Assembly: GCF_008329535.1 (NCBI RefSeq)
Contig: NZ_NPKR01000018.1
Span: forward strand, 1-64,000
Source of the DNA: Mycolicibacterium sp. P1-18
Lineage (GTDB): Bacteria > Actinomycetota > Actinomycetes > Mycobacteriales > Mycobacteriaceae
Length of the DNA stretch: 64,000 nt
Direction: 5' to 3'
This document shows, in pieces, positions 40,054-48,324 of the stretch. The notes under the pieces were generated by a model, which saw only the letters and a list, made by a program, of their open reading frames with translations, did not search any database and was not told the origin of the DNA. Made by a program: the position numbers and the translations under genes. Within the stretch, counting starts at the first letter, position 1, and each line of letters begins with the position of its first letter.

Positions 40054-40396
40054 TCAAGCCGCCCCACGCTCGCCCCAGGGGCGGCGACGCAGGCGCGAGT
40101 TCTGCAGTGCCGGTAAATGATAGGCCTGATCGAGGGCGCCGGCGTCGGTGCCAGGCGGCACGATCGAGTCGATCTCGTCGAGTACGTCGTCGCTCAGCTC
40201 GACGTCGAATCCGGCGGCCAGGTCGTCGAATTGCTCCATCGTGCGCGGCCCAAGGAGGGCACTCGTCACGCCAGGGGTGTGCGATGGCGAAGACCATCGC
40301 GAGATGCGACATCGACACGCCGGCGTCAGCGCTCAAGGGGATCAGTCGTTCCACGGCGTCCAGCCCGGCGAGGGCGCACAGTGCAACATGCGCCAT
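40054..40396 (-). pseudogene. Aldo/keto reductase remnant, truncated and frameshifted
   Basis: Two adjacent minus-strand frames together give the C-terminal third of an aldo/keto reductase. From 40396 one reads L-D-A-V-E-R-L-I-P-L-S-A-D-A-G-V-S-M-S-H-L-A-M-V-F-like residues up to A-H. The frame then shifts at about 40277, and the other frame continues T-S-A-L-L-G-P-R-T-M-E-Q and I-V-P-P-G-T-D. Removing one base near 40277 restores H-P-G-V-T-S-A-L-L-G-P. The N-terminal two thirds, with the catalytic Tyr and Lys, are missing, so the gene is dead. The rest of 39972-40053 holds no feature. The fragment lies between the DUF222 gene and the PE-PPE protein gene. Confidence 0.75.
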
Positions 40397-40428
40397 TCAC
40401 CCGGTCGAGTCGGCGGGTGAGCAGGACG

Positions 40429-42702
40429 TCAGTCCGCCGGGCCGTCACTGGGCTTGTCGGACGCCTTGTCGGCCGACTTGTCTTGCGCAGGTGCGGCTTT
40501 CACCGTCGCGTCGACGTTGCCCGACGCGTCGTCGACGACCTTCTGAATCTGCTGCTGGCCGTCCTTGGCGATCTTGTCCAAGCGCGCCGTGGCCCGCTTG
40601 AGGGCGGCGTCAGCGCGGGCCTGTGCCCGCTTGGCCGCCGCGTCGGCACCCGTCGACTTGGCGGGCGGCGTGCTCACCTGGTTGACCTCGGCGGCCGGGG
40701 TCTCGGCGGGCTTCGTGTCGTCTACCTTGACCTCGTCGCTCGGGGTGTCGTCACCCTGCTGGCTTTGGGGCGTCACCCGATCCGACACCGGCGTCGTCGG
40801 CACGGGATCCGCATCGGCCTCGACCTTCGAGTCGTCGGCCGCCGCCGTCGTGAGGGCGGGCGCCTTGGACCGTGTCGTCAGCGGCACCATGTTCTGCGCC
40901 CCGGCGGCACCCGTACCGGCGGCGAGCGAGGGAAGGTCGGTCGCCGCGGTCAACGGGCTCACCGCGTTGACGGCACCCGGAAGGCCGTTCACGCCAAGCA
41001 GATTGGCCAGCACTGCCAGCGGGTTGACGCCCGGGGAACCGACCAGGCCCTGGGCAATGGCCTTCTGCACACCGGCGACCAGCTGCACGAAGAGGTCGCC
41101 GGGCACCTGCCCCCAGTCGACGCCCGACGGCAGCGTGCCGAACGGAGTGATCACGTTTGCCTGGTCGAGGGTTCGCTCGTAGACCGGCAGACCGTTGACG
41201 ACGGTGCGCTTGACGTCGGTGTAGCCCAGGTTGACCAGGGTGGTCAGCGCCGGCTCCAGGGCGGTCGCGATCGGGTTGTTCAGGTTGGCGCCGGTGAACA
41301 GGTTGATCAGGTCGATCGGCAGCCGAATCGGTTCCAGCAGCGGCAGGGCGTTGTTCACCGGCACCGTGAGATACAGGTTCAACGCGAGCGGATTGCCGGC
41401 GGCAGTGCTGGCGAGCGCGGCCGCGAGTTGGGGGGTGAGCTGGTTGGTCAAGACCTCGGTCAGGCTCGCGGCCGTGATGCCGCGCAGCAGATACGTCGGG
41501 AACAGCAGGGCAGCACCGGAATTCAGTAGCGACACCGGGTTCGGCCAGGCGGGCACGTCGGACAGCGGGTCGTATTCGGCCGTCGCGTCCACCTTGACGG
41601 GGATGAGGTTGGCCGACCCGAGCACGATGCCGGTGTTGCCGATCGGGATGCTGAGCCCCGTGCCGTCGGAGCTGCTGCTGACCGCGGTGTCCGGGGTCAC
41701 GGCGTCGACGCCGAACAAGCCGGCCAGTGGGTACGCGCGGGCGAAGAGTCCGCCGTTGGCGCGACCGGGGTTGCGCAGCAGGATCATCGGCAGAATGGTG
41801 AGGCTGCCGAGCAGCGGGTCGACGCCGACGTTGTTCGCGCCGCCGGGCTGGTTCGCGAGGTCTGCGACCACCTGCGGGTAGGCCATGCCGGCCGCGAACG
41901 CGCCGAGCCCGAAGCCGAGGACCACGGGGACGCGGACGTCGACCACGCTGGCGTTGCCGAGGAGTCCGGAGACGGTGGCGATGAGCGGATCCAGGATGAG
42001 CGTCCTCTGCAGTCCGCTGACGAGTGGATTGGCCTTCAGTGCTTGCAGGACCGCGAGCGGGCTGATCCCCAGGTACGGCGTGCCGTTGATCTCGTCGGCC
42101 ACCGAGTTCGGGAACCCGGGCACCCAGCCGAGGTCGATGCCCAGGAACTTCAGGAGGCTGAACGGCGGCCCCGCGGTGATGACGTTGACGCCCAGCGCGG
42201 TGCCGGACAGGTTGAGCGGGTCGAGGAGGTTGAACCCCAGCAGGTCGAGCAGTGCCGCGACGTTGGTGATGCCCGCGGAGGTGAGGACCGGACCCAGCAC
42301 CGGGATCGAGCCGGTGTTGATGGTGACGCCGGTCAGGGCGTTCACCAGCGCGTTGCCCAATGCGTCGTTGATGGCGGTCTCGGGGTCGAAACCCAGATTG
42401 GCCAGCACGCCGGCCAGGTTGACGTTGTTCAGCAGGGCGGTCTCCAGGGCCGCCCCGAGCGCCTGGAACGTGTCGTAGGTCTGACCGCCGAAGCCGAAGG
42501 TCAGATCCGGGATCGACGCCGGGTCGGGGGCGCCGGGCGCCAGCTGCATCGGCGGCAACCCCGGGGATCCGACCGTCGAGGCGGCATTCGCCAAGGGTGG
42601 TGGGGCCGCACTGATGGCGAGGGCGGTCGCTGTTGCGGTAGCCATGCCAGCCGTGGCGAACCGGGTGGCCATGCGGGTGCGCTTGCGATGCCTTGACGCC
42701 AT
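40429..42702 (-). CDS. Secreted PE-PPE-domain protein with Ala/Lys/Asp-rich tail
   Basis: A 757-residue exported protein. The N-terminal signal (basic start, hydrophobic A-T-A-T-A-L-A-I-S-A-A, cleavage near A-N-A-A-S, about residue 41) replaces the PE or PPE domain. The middle (about 90-560) is an Asn/Leu/Gly-rich region with L-I-N-L-F-T-G-A-N-L-N-N and A-L-E-P-A-L-T-T-L-V-N-L-G-Y-T-D-V, resembling the C-terminal alpha/beta-hydrolase-like PE-PPE domain. The last 130 residues are a disordered, charged tail (A-A-A-K-R-A-Q-A-R-A-D-A-A-L-K). It may be a cell-wall or secreted esterase-like protein. The canonical G-x-S-x-G was not found, so catalysis is uncertain. Start at the ATG 42702. Confidence 0.75.
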   Translation of the reverse strand: MASRHRKRTRMATRFATAGMATATATALAISAAPPPLANAASTVGSPGLPPMQLAPGAPDPASIPDLTFGFGGQTYDTFQALGAALETALLNNVNLAGVLANLGFDPETAINDALGNALVNALTGVTINTGSIPVLGPVLTSAGITNVAALLDLLGFNLLDPLNLSGTALGVNVITAGPPFSLLKFLGIDLGWVPGFPNSVADEINGTPYLGISPLAVLQALKANPLVSGLQRTLILDPLIATVSGLLGNASVVDVRVPVVLGFGLGAFAAGMAYPQVVADLANQPGGANNVGVDPLLGSLTILPMILLRNPGRANGGLFARAYPLAGLFGVDAVTPDTAVSSSSDGTGLSIPIGNTGIVLGSANLIPVKVDATAEYDPLSDVPAWPNPVSLLNSGAALLFPTYLLRGITAASLTEVLTNQLTPQLAAALASTAAGNPLALNLYLTVPVNNALPLLEPIRLPIDLINLFTGANLNNPIATALEPALTTLVNLGYTDVKRTVVNGLPVYERTLDQANVITPFGTLPSGVDWGQVPGDLFVQLVAGVQKAIAQGLVGSPGVNPLAVLANLLGVNGLPGAVNAVSPLTAATDLPSLAAGTGAAGAQNMVPLTTRSKAPALTTAAADDSKVEADADPVPTTPVSDRVTPQSQQGDDTPSDEVKVDDTKPAETPAAEVNQVSTPPAKSTGADAAAKRAQARADAALKRATARLDKIAKDGQQQIQKVVDDASGNVDATVKAAPAQDKSADKASDKPSDGPAD

Positions 42703-42837
42703 TGACCAGTCCGTTCGCCGAGTTTCACAGGAAGATCTCAGCACGGTAACACGCAGTGCATCCCGAAAAGAAGGGTTGCCAATGCACTAAATGCCGAATC
42801 CGCCACATGGTTGCTGTGGGCAAATGCAGACGGGTGG

Positions 42838-44106
42838 TTACTTGGCGCGGACCAGGGGGGTCAACCGCCGGATCGCGCGGATCTCGTCGTCCCGGTAGGG
42901 CCGCCCGTCCGGGCCCAGCAGATCGCTGAACCACGTCCTCGGGGCGGGATCCGGACGATCCCAGGAGTCCCATGGCAGGTACGTCTGCGTCTTGCCCGCC
43001 ACCAGTCCCCAGTTGAACGCGCCGACGTCGAGCCGCTGGGCGATGGGCAGGATCCCCTCCACGCTGCTGCCCAGCGTCCGAGCCAGGTACTCGGTGCAGA
43101 CGATCGGCCGTTGCAGTGGCGCGAGTTCGGCGATCCGGCCCTCGAACTCCGCCGGCTTGGCATACGAGTGAAAGGTGATGACGTCGGAGTTGTCCAGTTG
43201 GATGCCGGCGATGGTGCTGCGCTTCCCGGGGTCGGCCCAGGCGCCCTGCCACACGCCGCTGGTCAGCGGTTGGGTTGGGTCGACCTCCCGTGCCCACTGG
43301 AAGACCTGCGGCAGAAGCGCCGCGACGAGATCCTCCTTGTCGCTCCGCTCGACCTCGTGGTAGACGGTCGCGGGATTGTCGGGCTCGTTCCAGAGATCCC
43401 ATCCCAGTACGCGGTCGTCGTTGCGGAACTGACCGAGCACCCCGGTGACGTACTCCTTGAGCACGCCGACGTACTTCGGGTCGCCGAGACGCTCGGCACC
43501 GGGACTCTGCACCCATCGGGAGTTGTGCACGCCCGGCACCGGCGCACCCTGGGGACCCAGCTTGGGCCGCGGATCCCAACAGGAGTCGAAGAAGACGAAC
43601 AGCGGCTTGATGGCGTGCCGCGCGGCGATGGTCACGAACTGCATCAGGCGCCGCAGGAATCCGCGCCGATCCTGGGTCCACAGCAGATCGTGCAGGAACA
43701 CTCGCATGGCGTTGAAGCCGATTTGCCGGGCCATGCGCAGTTCGGCGTCGATGCGGCGGATGTCGTAGGTCTGCGGCTGGAACATCTCGAGCTGGTTGAC
43801 CGCGTTGAACGGGACGAAGTTGGCGCCGACGAGTCCGCGGTGGGCCCGGTACCAGCCCTGGGCGCGCTCGACCGGCCACCGTCCCGCCCCCGCGGCAAAC
43901 GCCCTCGGCGTCGCGGTCAGAGCCGCCCCACCAGCCAGAACCAGGGGAACCTTGAGTGCAGTCCTGCGGTGGATCACGCGTCGAGCGGGTTGTCCGGAGC
44001 CGTGCACGGAATCACCCACCAAGCTGCAGTCCTTCACGTCGTCATCACGAAAGGTGTTGTCGTTCAACGCCTTCGAGAAGCGGACGAGATCGCGGTCCGC
44101 CGCCAC
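42838..44106 (-). CDS. Exported GH5-like glycoside hydrolase (cellulase/mannanase type)
   Basis: A (beta/alpha)8 hydrolase of clan A. The acid/base Glu241 is in W-D-L-W-N-E-P-D and the nucleophile Glu339 in I-V-C-T-E-Y. G-A-N-F-V-P-F-N-A-V-N near residue 95 and F-H-S-Y-A-K support GH5-like folding. Residues 47-71 look like a Tat signal (R-R-T-A-L-K then hydrophobic, ending A-F-A-A), so the enzyme is likely exported. The GTG at 44106 gives 422 residues with a long pre-Tat segment; an in-frame GTG at 43977 would place the twin Arg near the start and may be real. Substrate, perhaps a beta-glucan or mannan, is unknown. Confidence 0.78.
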   Translation of the reverse strand: MAADRDLVRFSKALNDNTFRDDDVKDCSLVGDSVHGSGQPARRVIHRRTALKVPLVLAGGAALTATPRAFAAGAGRWPVERAQGWYRAHRGLVGANFVPFNAVNQLEMFQPQTYDIRRIDAELRMARQIGFNAMRVFLHDLLWTQDRRGFLRRLMQFVTIAARHAIKPLFVFFDSCWDPRPKLGPQGAPVPGVHNSRWVQSPGAERLGDPKYVGVLKEYVTGVLGQFRNDDRVLGWDLWNEPDNPATVYHEVERSDKEDLVAALLPQVFQWAREVDPTQPLTSGVWQGAWADPGKRSTIAGIQLDNSDVITFHSYAKPAEFEGRIAELAPLQRPIVCTEYLARTLGSSVEGILPIAQRLDVGAFNWGLVAGKTQTYLPWDSWDRPDPAPRTWFSDLLGPDGRPYRDDEIRAIRRLTPLVRAK

Positions 44107-44164
44107 GCACCACCGTACGGGAAGCCGCCGCGCGCGGCACCCCTAGCCGAACGAACGCCCTCCG

Positions 44165-45547
44165 TCAGCGACGGGTGGGTACCGCCCAGGCGCTGCCCTG
44201 CTCGTGGTCGAGCACCGTCATCCCCTTGTTCTTCAGCCCGAAGACGTACACGACCAGGCTGACGCCGATCACCAGCGTCACGTAGACGATGAAGGAGCCG
44301 ACCCGGTCCGAGGACTTCGCCGCCTGGAACAACAGGGGTGCGGTGCCGCCGAATGCGGAGTTCGCCAGCGCATAGCCCAGACCGACGCCGAGGGCGCGCA
44401 CTCCGGCGGGGAACAGCTCGGCCTTCACGATGGCGTTCACCGAGGTGTATCCGGTGAGGATGACGTACCCGACCGCCGTCAACGCGAAGGCGACCATCGG
44501 GGAGGTGGTCTGCGGCAGATAGGTCAGCAGCACGTAGGTGTAGAGCACGCCGCCGACGCCGAAGAAGACCAGCAGCACCTTGCGGCCGACCCGGTCGCTG
44601 AGCAGACCGCCGAGCGGCTGCAGCAGCATGAGGAAGATCAGGCTCGCGAGGTTGATCCACGTCGCGGTCAGGGCTCGGTCGGCACCGAAGGTGGACTTGA
44701 CGATCGCCGGCGCGTTGATCGTGTAGGTGTAGAACGCCACCGTGCCGCCCGCGGTGATGAGGAAGACCAGCAGCAGCGGCCGCCAATAGGTGGTGAACAG
44801 AGCCTTCAACGATCCGGCCGCCTTGTCCGTGCCGGCGCGGACCGCCTCCAGGTAGGACTCGCTGAGCGACTCGTCCATCGAGCGCCGCATCCAGAGCACC
44901 ACCAGCGCGGCGATGCCGCCGATGAAGAAGCCGACGCGCCAGCCCCACGCCGTCACCGCTTCGACGTCGAACATGCTGAGCAGGATCAGCAGGGTGAACT
45001 GGGCGAGCACGTGGCCGCCGATGAGGGTGACGTACTGGAACGACGACAGGAAGCCACGCCGGTGCGGGGTGGCCGCCTCGGACATGTACGTCGCCGAGGT
45101 CCCGTACTCCCCGCCGGTGGCGAAGCCCTGCACGAGCCGCGCGAGGATCAGGATCACCGCCGCCCACCAGCCGATGATCTCGCGGGTGGGCATGACGGCC
45201 ACCACGAAGGCGCAGCCCGACATCACCGTGATGCTGAGCATCAGCGCCGACTTGCGTCCGCGCCGGTCGGCGTACCGGCCGAAGAACCACGAGCCCACCG
45301 GCCGCATGATGAAGGTGACCGCGAAGATGCCGTAGATGTAGAGCGTCGAGTTCTTGTCGGCCTTGTCGAAGAACTGGGCCTCGAAGTACGTGGCGAACAC
45401 CGTGTAGACGTAGACGTCGTACCACTCGACGAGATTTCCCGCCGAACCCTTCATGGTGTTGAGCACCGCCCGCCGGGTGGTCGTCGGCGCCAGGGTGGGG
45501 CCACCGTCGCTGGATGGCGTGCTCGCTGACGGGGCCGCTTCGCTCAT
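44165..45547 (-). CDS. MHS-family MFS transporter (metabolite:H+ symporter)
   Basis: A 460-residue major facilitator of the MHS type, with a 12-helix pattern. N-terminal features include G-N-L-V-E-W-Y-D-V-Y-V-Y, R-P-V-G-S-W-F-F-G-R-Y-A-D-R-R-G-R-K (motif A) and the G-G-E-Y-G-T-S-A-T-Y region, typical of KgtP/ShiA-like carriers for 2-oxoglutarate, shikimate, citrate or other dicarboxylates. It is likely a proton symporter in the inner membrane. The ATG at 45547 is the family-like start; the frame could extend to 45586. It lies 58 nt upstream of the GH5 gene on the same strand. Confidence 0.88.
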   Translation of the reverse strand: MSEAAPSASTPSSDGGPTLAPTTTRRAVLNTMKGSAGNLVEWYDVYVYTVFATYFEAQFFDKADKNSTLYIYGIFAVTFIMRPVGSWFFGRYADRRGRKSALMLSITVMSGCAFVVAVMPTREIIGWWAAVILILARLVQGFATGGEYGTSATYMSEAATPHRRGFLSSFQYVTLIGGHVLAQFTLLILLSMFDVEAVTAWGWRVGFFIGGIAALVVLWMRRSMDESLSESYLEAVRAGTDKAAGSLKALFTTYWRPLLLVFLITAGGTVAFYTYTINAPAIVKSTFGADRALTATWINLASLIFLMLLQPLGGLLSDRVGRKVLLVFFGVGGVLYTYVLLTYLPQTTSPMVAFALTAVGYVILTGYTSVNAIVKAELFPAGVRALGVGLGYALANSAFGGTAPLLFQAAKSSDRVGSFIVYVTLVIGVSLVVYVFGLKNKGMTVLDHEQGSAWAVPTRR

Positions 45548-45679
45548 CCGGCGACGATAACGGCCCTCCCCGCCGAGCGCACGCATGTTGGCGGGGCTAC
45601 TCGAGGTTCGCGTTCGTCAAGCGTGCACTCGGCGTGTGGGAGGGGCGGGCAGGCGGGCCGGCCCCGCGTCGGGTAGTAC

Positions 45680-46333
45680 ATGACCATGCGGAACGACTTC
45701 CACGGCGAGCTCGACTCACTGATCGAGACGCTGAGCCAGATGTGCGGCCTCGCCGGTCTGGCGATGGAGCGCGCCACCCAGGCGCTGCTGCAGGCCGACC
45801 TGCCGCTCGCCGAACAGGTCATCACCGACCACGACCACCTGACGCAGATGCAGAGCCAGGCCGAGGAGGCCGCCCTGCTGCTGCTGGCGCTGCAGGCGCC
45901 CGTGGCCGGCGACCTGCGCGTGGTGGTGAGCTCGATGCAGAACGTGGCCGACGCCGAACGGATGGGCGGTCTGGCGCTGCACGTCGCCAAGATCGCCCGC
46001 CGCCGGCACCCCGACTACGCAGTCCCGGAGGAGGTCAACGGGTACTTCGCCGAGATGGGACGCATCGCCGTGGACCTGGGCAACAGCGCGAAGGACGTGG
46101 TGCTGTCCCGCGATCCCGAGCAGGCGGCCCAGATCGGCCGGGACGACGACGCCATGGATCAACTGCACCGTCACCTCTTCACGATGATGATGGACGACCG
46201 GTGGAGTCACGGGGTGGCGGCGGCGGTCGACATCACCCTCCTCGGACGCTTCTACGAGCGCTTCGCCGACCACGCCGCTCAGATAGGCCGACGCATCGTC
46301 TTCCAGGTCACCGGCGAGACCCGCGAGGCCTAG
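45680..46333 (+). CDS. phoU: PhoU-like phosphate-signalling regulator
   Basis: A 217-residue all-helical PhoU protein with two repeats. The metal-binding-type acid-rich motifs E-V-I-T-D-H-D and S-S-M-Q-N-V-A-D-A-E-R-M-G are present in the first half, and the E-R-F-A-D-H-A-A-Q-I-G-R-R near the end in the second. PhoU proteins restrain the PstSCAB phosphate transporter and its two-component system when phosphate is high; mycobacteria have two (PhoY1/PhoY2). No pst or senX3-regX3 genes are nearby, as is usual for these. ATG codons at 45680 and 45686 are both possible. A 132-nt gap upstream shows no defined motif. Confidence 0.9.
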   Translation: MTMRNDFHGELDSLIETLSQMCGLAGLAMERATQALLQADLPLAEQVITDHDHLTQMQSQAEEAALLLLALQAPVAGDLRVVVSSMQNVADAERMGGLALHVAKIARRRHPDYAVPEEVNGYFAEMGRIAVDLGNSAKDVVLSRDPEQAAQIGRDDDAMDQLHRHLFTMMMDDRWSHGVAAAVDITLLGRFYERFADHAAQIGRRIVFQVTGETREA

Positions 46334-46542
46334 ACCTTCCGAGGAGTTTGCTGGGAGGATTTCGGACCCGCCCCGGTGGCCGCCGTCACACCCAGGACAT
46401 CCGCGGGCGGCGGTGGCCCGCGCCACTGACCTGCTGTGATGCTCATCGCCCTGACGCCGTACAACTTGGCAGCGTGCGGCTGCGGTGTCACCATGGATGA
46501 GGTGTTGACGAGAACTGCCGAACTTCGACTTGGCCCGCGCTC

Positions 46543-47136
46543 ATGAGCGTTCAATCGTTTGCTCGGTACGTCCGCTGGAACGTCCGTGCGCTGAAGCGCA
46601 ATCCGCTGACCCGCACCAGCGACCGACTCGAAGCGCTGACGTTCGTGGCGCTGTTCGTGATGACCCTGCTGGCCATTCCCGTCTCGATGAACGTGGCCGA
46701 CCGGGCCTACGACTCGACCATGCAGTTCGTCCACGAGGAATCGCAGACCCGCCACTCCGTTCAGGCCGAGGCAGTGACCAGCACCGCCACCCCCACCGAC
46801 TTCGGCACGCCCCTCTACGTCGACGTCAAGTGGACCGAGGGTGGCCGCGACCGCACCGAACGCATCGCCAGCGCCGGGGCAGTCGCCGCGGGCGCCAAGC
46901 TCACCGTGTGGCTCGACGATTCGGGCAAGGTCGTCACCGCACCCCTGCGACCGGCCGACGCGTCGGTCAACGCGACCAGTGCGGGCTGGTCGGTCTGGCT
47001 GCTCGCCGTGGTTCTGTGCGGGCTCGTCGGACTGGTGGTCCGCAAGGCCCTGGACCGTTCGCGCGCGCGGTCGTGGGATCGCGCGCTGCAACTCTTCGCC
47101 TACGGCGACGACGGCTGGGCCAACCGCCGCAGCTGA
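46543..47136 (+). CDS. Rv1733c-like two-helix membrane protein
   Basis: A 197-residue protein with transmembrane helices at about 31-50 and 149-167 and an extracytoplasmic domain between them. The strings R-N-P-L-T-R-T-S-D-R-L-E-A, H-E-E-S-Q-T-R-H-S-V and A-G-A-K-L-T-V-W-L-D-D-S-G match the pattern of the M. tuberculosis Rv1733c family, an antigen of the dormancy regulon. Function is unknown. The region 46334-46542 upstream (209 nt) shows no gene, and I could not find a good DosR box in it. It is followed by another small gene after 17 nt. Confidence 0.8.
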   Translation: MSVQSFARYVRWNVRALKRNPLTRTSDRLEALTFVALFVMTLLAIPVSMNVADRAYDSTMQFVHEESQTRHSVQAEAVTSTATPTDFGTPLYVDVKWTEGGRDRTERIASAGAVAAGAKLTVWLDDSGKVVTAPLRPADASVNATSAGWSVWLLAVVLCGLVGLVVRKALDRSRARSWDRALQLFAYGDDGWANRRS

Positions 47137-47153
47137 GACCTAGACTCGGCCGG

Positions 47154-47447
47154 GTGGACGAACCGCCGCTCACCGAGGACGGTCACTACATGGTGATCAA
47201 GGGGCGGCGCTGGCGTGCCACCGATCCCCTGATCCCCGAGGAACGCCGGGCCGAACTCACCCGCATCCTGATGTCCTGGCGCAGAGAAGTGCGCCGCACC
47301 AAGGGAACCGACGAGGAGCGGGCCGCCCGCGCGGGCGTGCAGGCCGCCAAGGTCGCGCTCGGCGAGCGCGGTCAGCCACCGTGGTGGGAGCAGACCGACG
47401 AGCAGCGGCGGCAACGGTGGCAGGCCACCGTGGTCACTCCCGCGTGA
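47154..47447 (+). CDS. Small conserved actinobacterial protein of unknown function
   Basis: A 97-residue basic, Trp-rich protein starting from a GTG at 47154: D-G-H-Y-M-V-I-K-G-R-R-W-R-A-T-D-P then E-R-R-A-E-L-T-R-I-L-M-S-W-R-R-E-V-R-R. I recall similar small proteins in many actinobacteria but no function. The N-terminal part looks like a short beta-hairpin and the rest like a helix-rich, nucleic-acid-binding-type sequence, which is only an impression. It is probably co-transcribed with the Rv1733c-like gene. Its 3' end overlaps the convergent ferredoxin-like gene by 14 nt. Confidence 0.75.
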   Translation: MDEPPLTEDGHYMVIKGRRWRATDPLIPEERRAELTRILMSWRREVRRTKGTDEERAARAGVQAAKVALGERGQPPWWEQTDEQRRQRWQATVVTPA

Positions 47448-48324
47448 TCGACACCAAGGCAAAGGTCCGCACGCGGCCGGGAATCCTTGCGCTGCACTGC
47501 GACAGCAGCGGTTCGGACAGCTGCTCACCGAGGACCACGTCGACGGTGCCGACCTCGGCGGCCAGTGTCACGCGCGTCGTGCGGTCGCCCGGCTCCAGCC
47601 GCACCGGCGCCCAGGCCTCGACCCGGTCGTCACCGTAGGCCTCGCGGGCGAAGTGCTGCGCCGCCTGGACCGCGTGCGGCAGTGAGGTACGCCCGCGCAG
47701 GAGACCGTTGACCAGCCGCCCCTCGGCATACGCGCCGACCAGGTGCGCGGCGTCCGCCGCCTCGACCCGTCCGTAGCACAATCCCTCGGGCAGGATGAGC
47801 ATCGTCGCGGCGAACCTGTCGCCGCCCAGATGCGAGCACTCCCAGGTGGATTCGGGGTATTGCGCCGCAATCGCCGCCGCCGCGCCGCGGCCGCGGACCG
47901 CGCAGCACTGGTCGTGCCGGCCGTGCGCGCAAACGGCGACCAGCGGACCGTCGGTCGCGACGCCGTCGGAGCCGTCCAGCGCCAGGTCCAGGTACCCCTC
48001 GGGCCCCGACACCTCGCCGTGGTGCAGGGCCGCCGCGCCGAGCTGGGACTGGGCGACGAACCACCGCCAGCGCCGCGGCGCCGTCCGGCGACCGGGCCGA
48101 CGAATGGCCGCGATCCGCATCCCGGCCGCCTCGGCTCTGCGGACGATCGCCCGCCCCAGCACCGGGTCGACGACCGACGGGGAGTCCATGAAGGCCGACG
48201 GACCCCAGGCTCCGCACAGTTCGAGCATCAGCCACGCCGAACCGGCGGAGGCGGTGCCGTACATGGGGTCGTCGCGTTCCCGCGACACGTCGCTGCAGGG
48301 CCGCCAACCGTTGGGCACCGTCAT
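47434..48324 (-). CDS. Sucrase/ferredoxin-like protein (thioredoxin-like [2Fe-2S] fold)
   Basis: A 296-residue protein of the sucrase/ferredoxin-like family. Cys132 and Cys141 form a C-x8-C, and His165 lies in W-E-C-S-H-L-G-G-D-R-F-A. Yeast Apd1-type relatives bind a [2Fe-2S] cluster with two Cys and two His (H-x3-H); here the second His position is Asp169, so cluster binding may differ. The family may supply electrons or act in redox repair. The ATG overlaps the TGA of the JmjC oxygenase gene (ATGA), so both proteins are made from one message, and it ends the three-gene operon beginning with the repeat peptide. A role as electron donor to the Fe(II) oxygenase or the peptide is an inference. 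Confidence 0.85.
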   Translation of the reverse strand: MTVPNGWRPCSDVSRERDDPMYGTASAGSAWLMLELCGAWGPSAFMDSPSVVDPVLGRAIVRRAEAAGMRIAAIRRPGRRTAPRRWRWFVAQSQLGAAALHHGEVSGPEGYLDLALDGSDGVATDGPLVAVCAHGRHDQCCAVRGRGAAAAIAAQYPESTWECSHLGGDRFAATMLILPEGLCYGRVEAADAAHLVGAYAEGRLVNGLLRGRTSLPHAVQAAQHFAREAYGDDRVEAWAPVRLEPGDRTTRVTLAAEVGTVDVVLGEQLSEPLLSQCSARIPGRVRTFALVSITRE

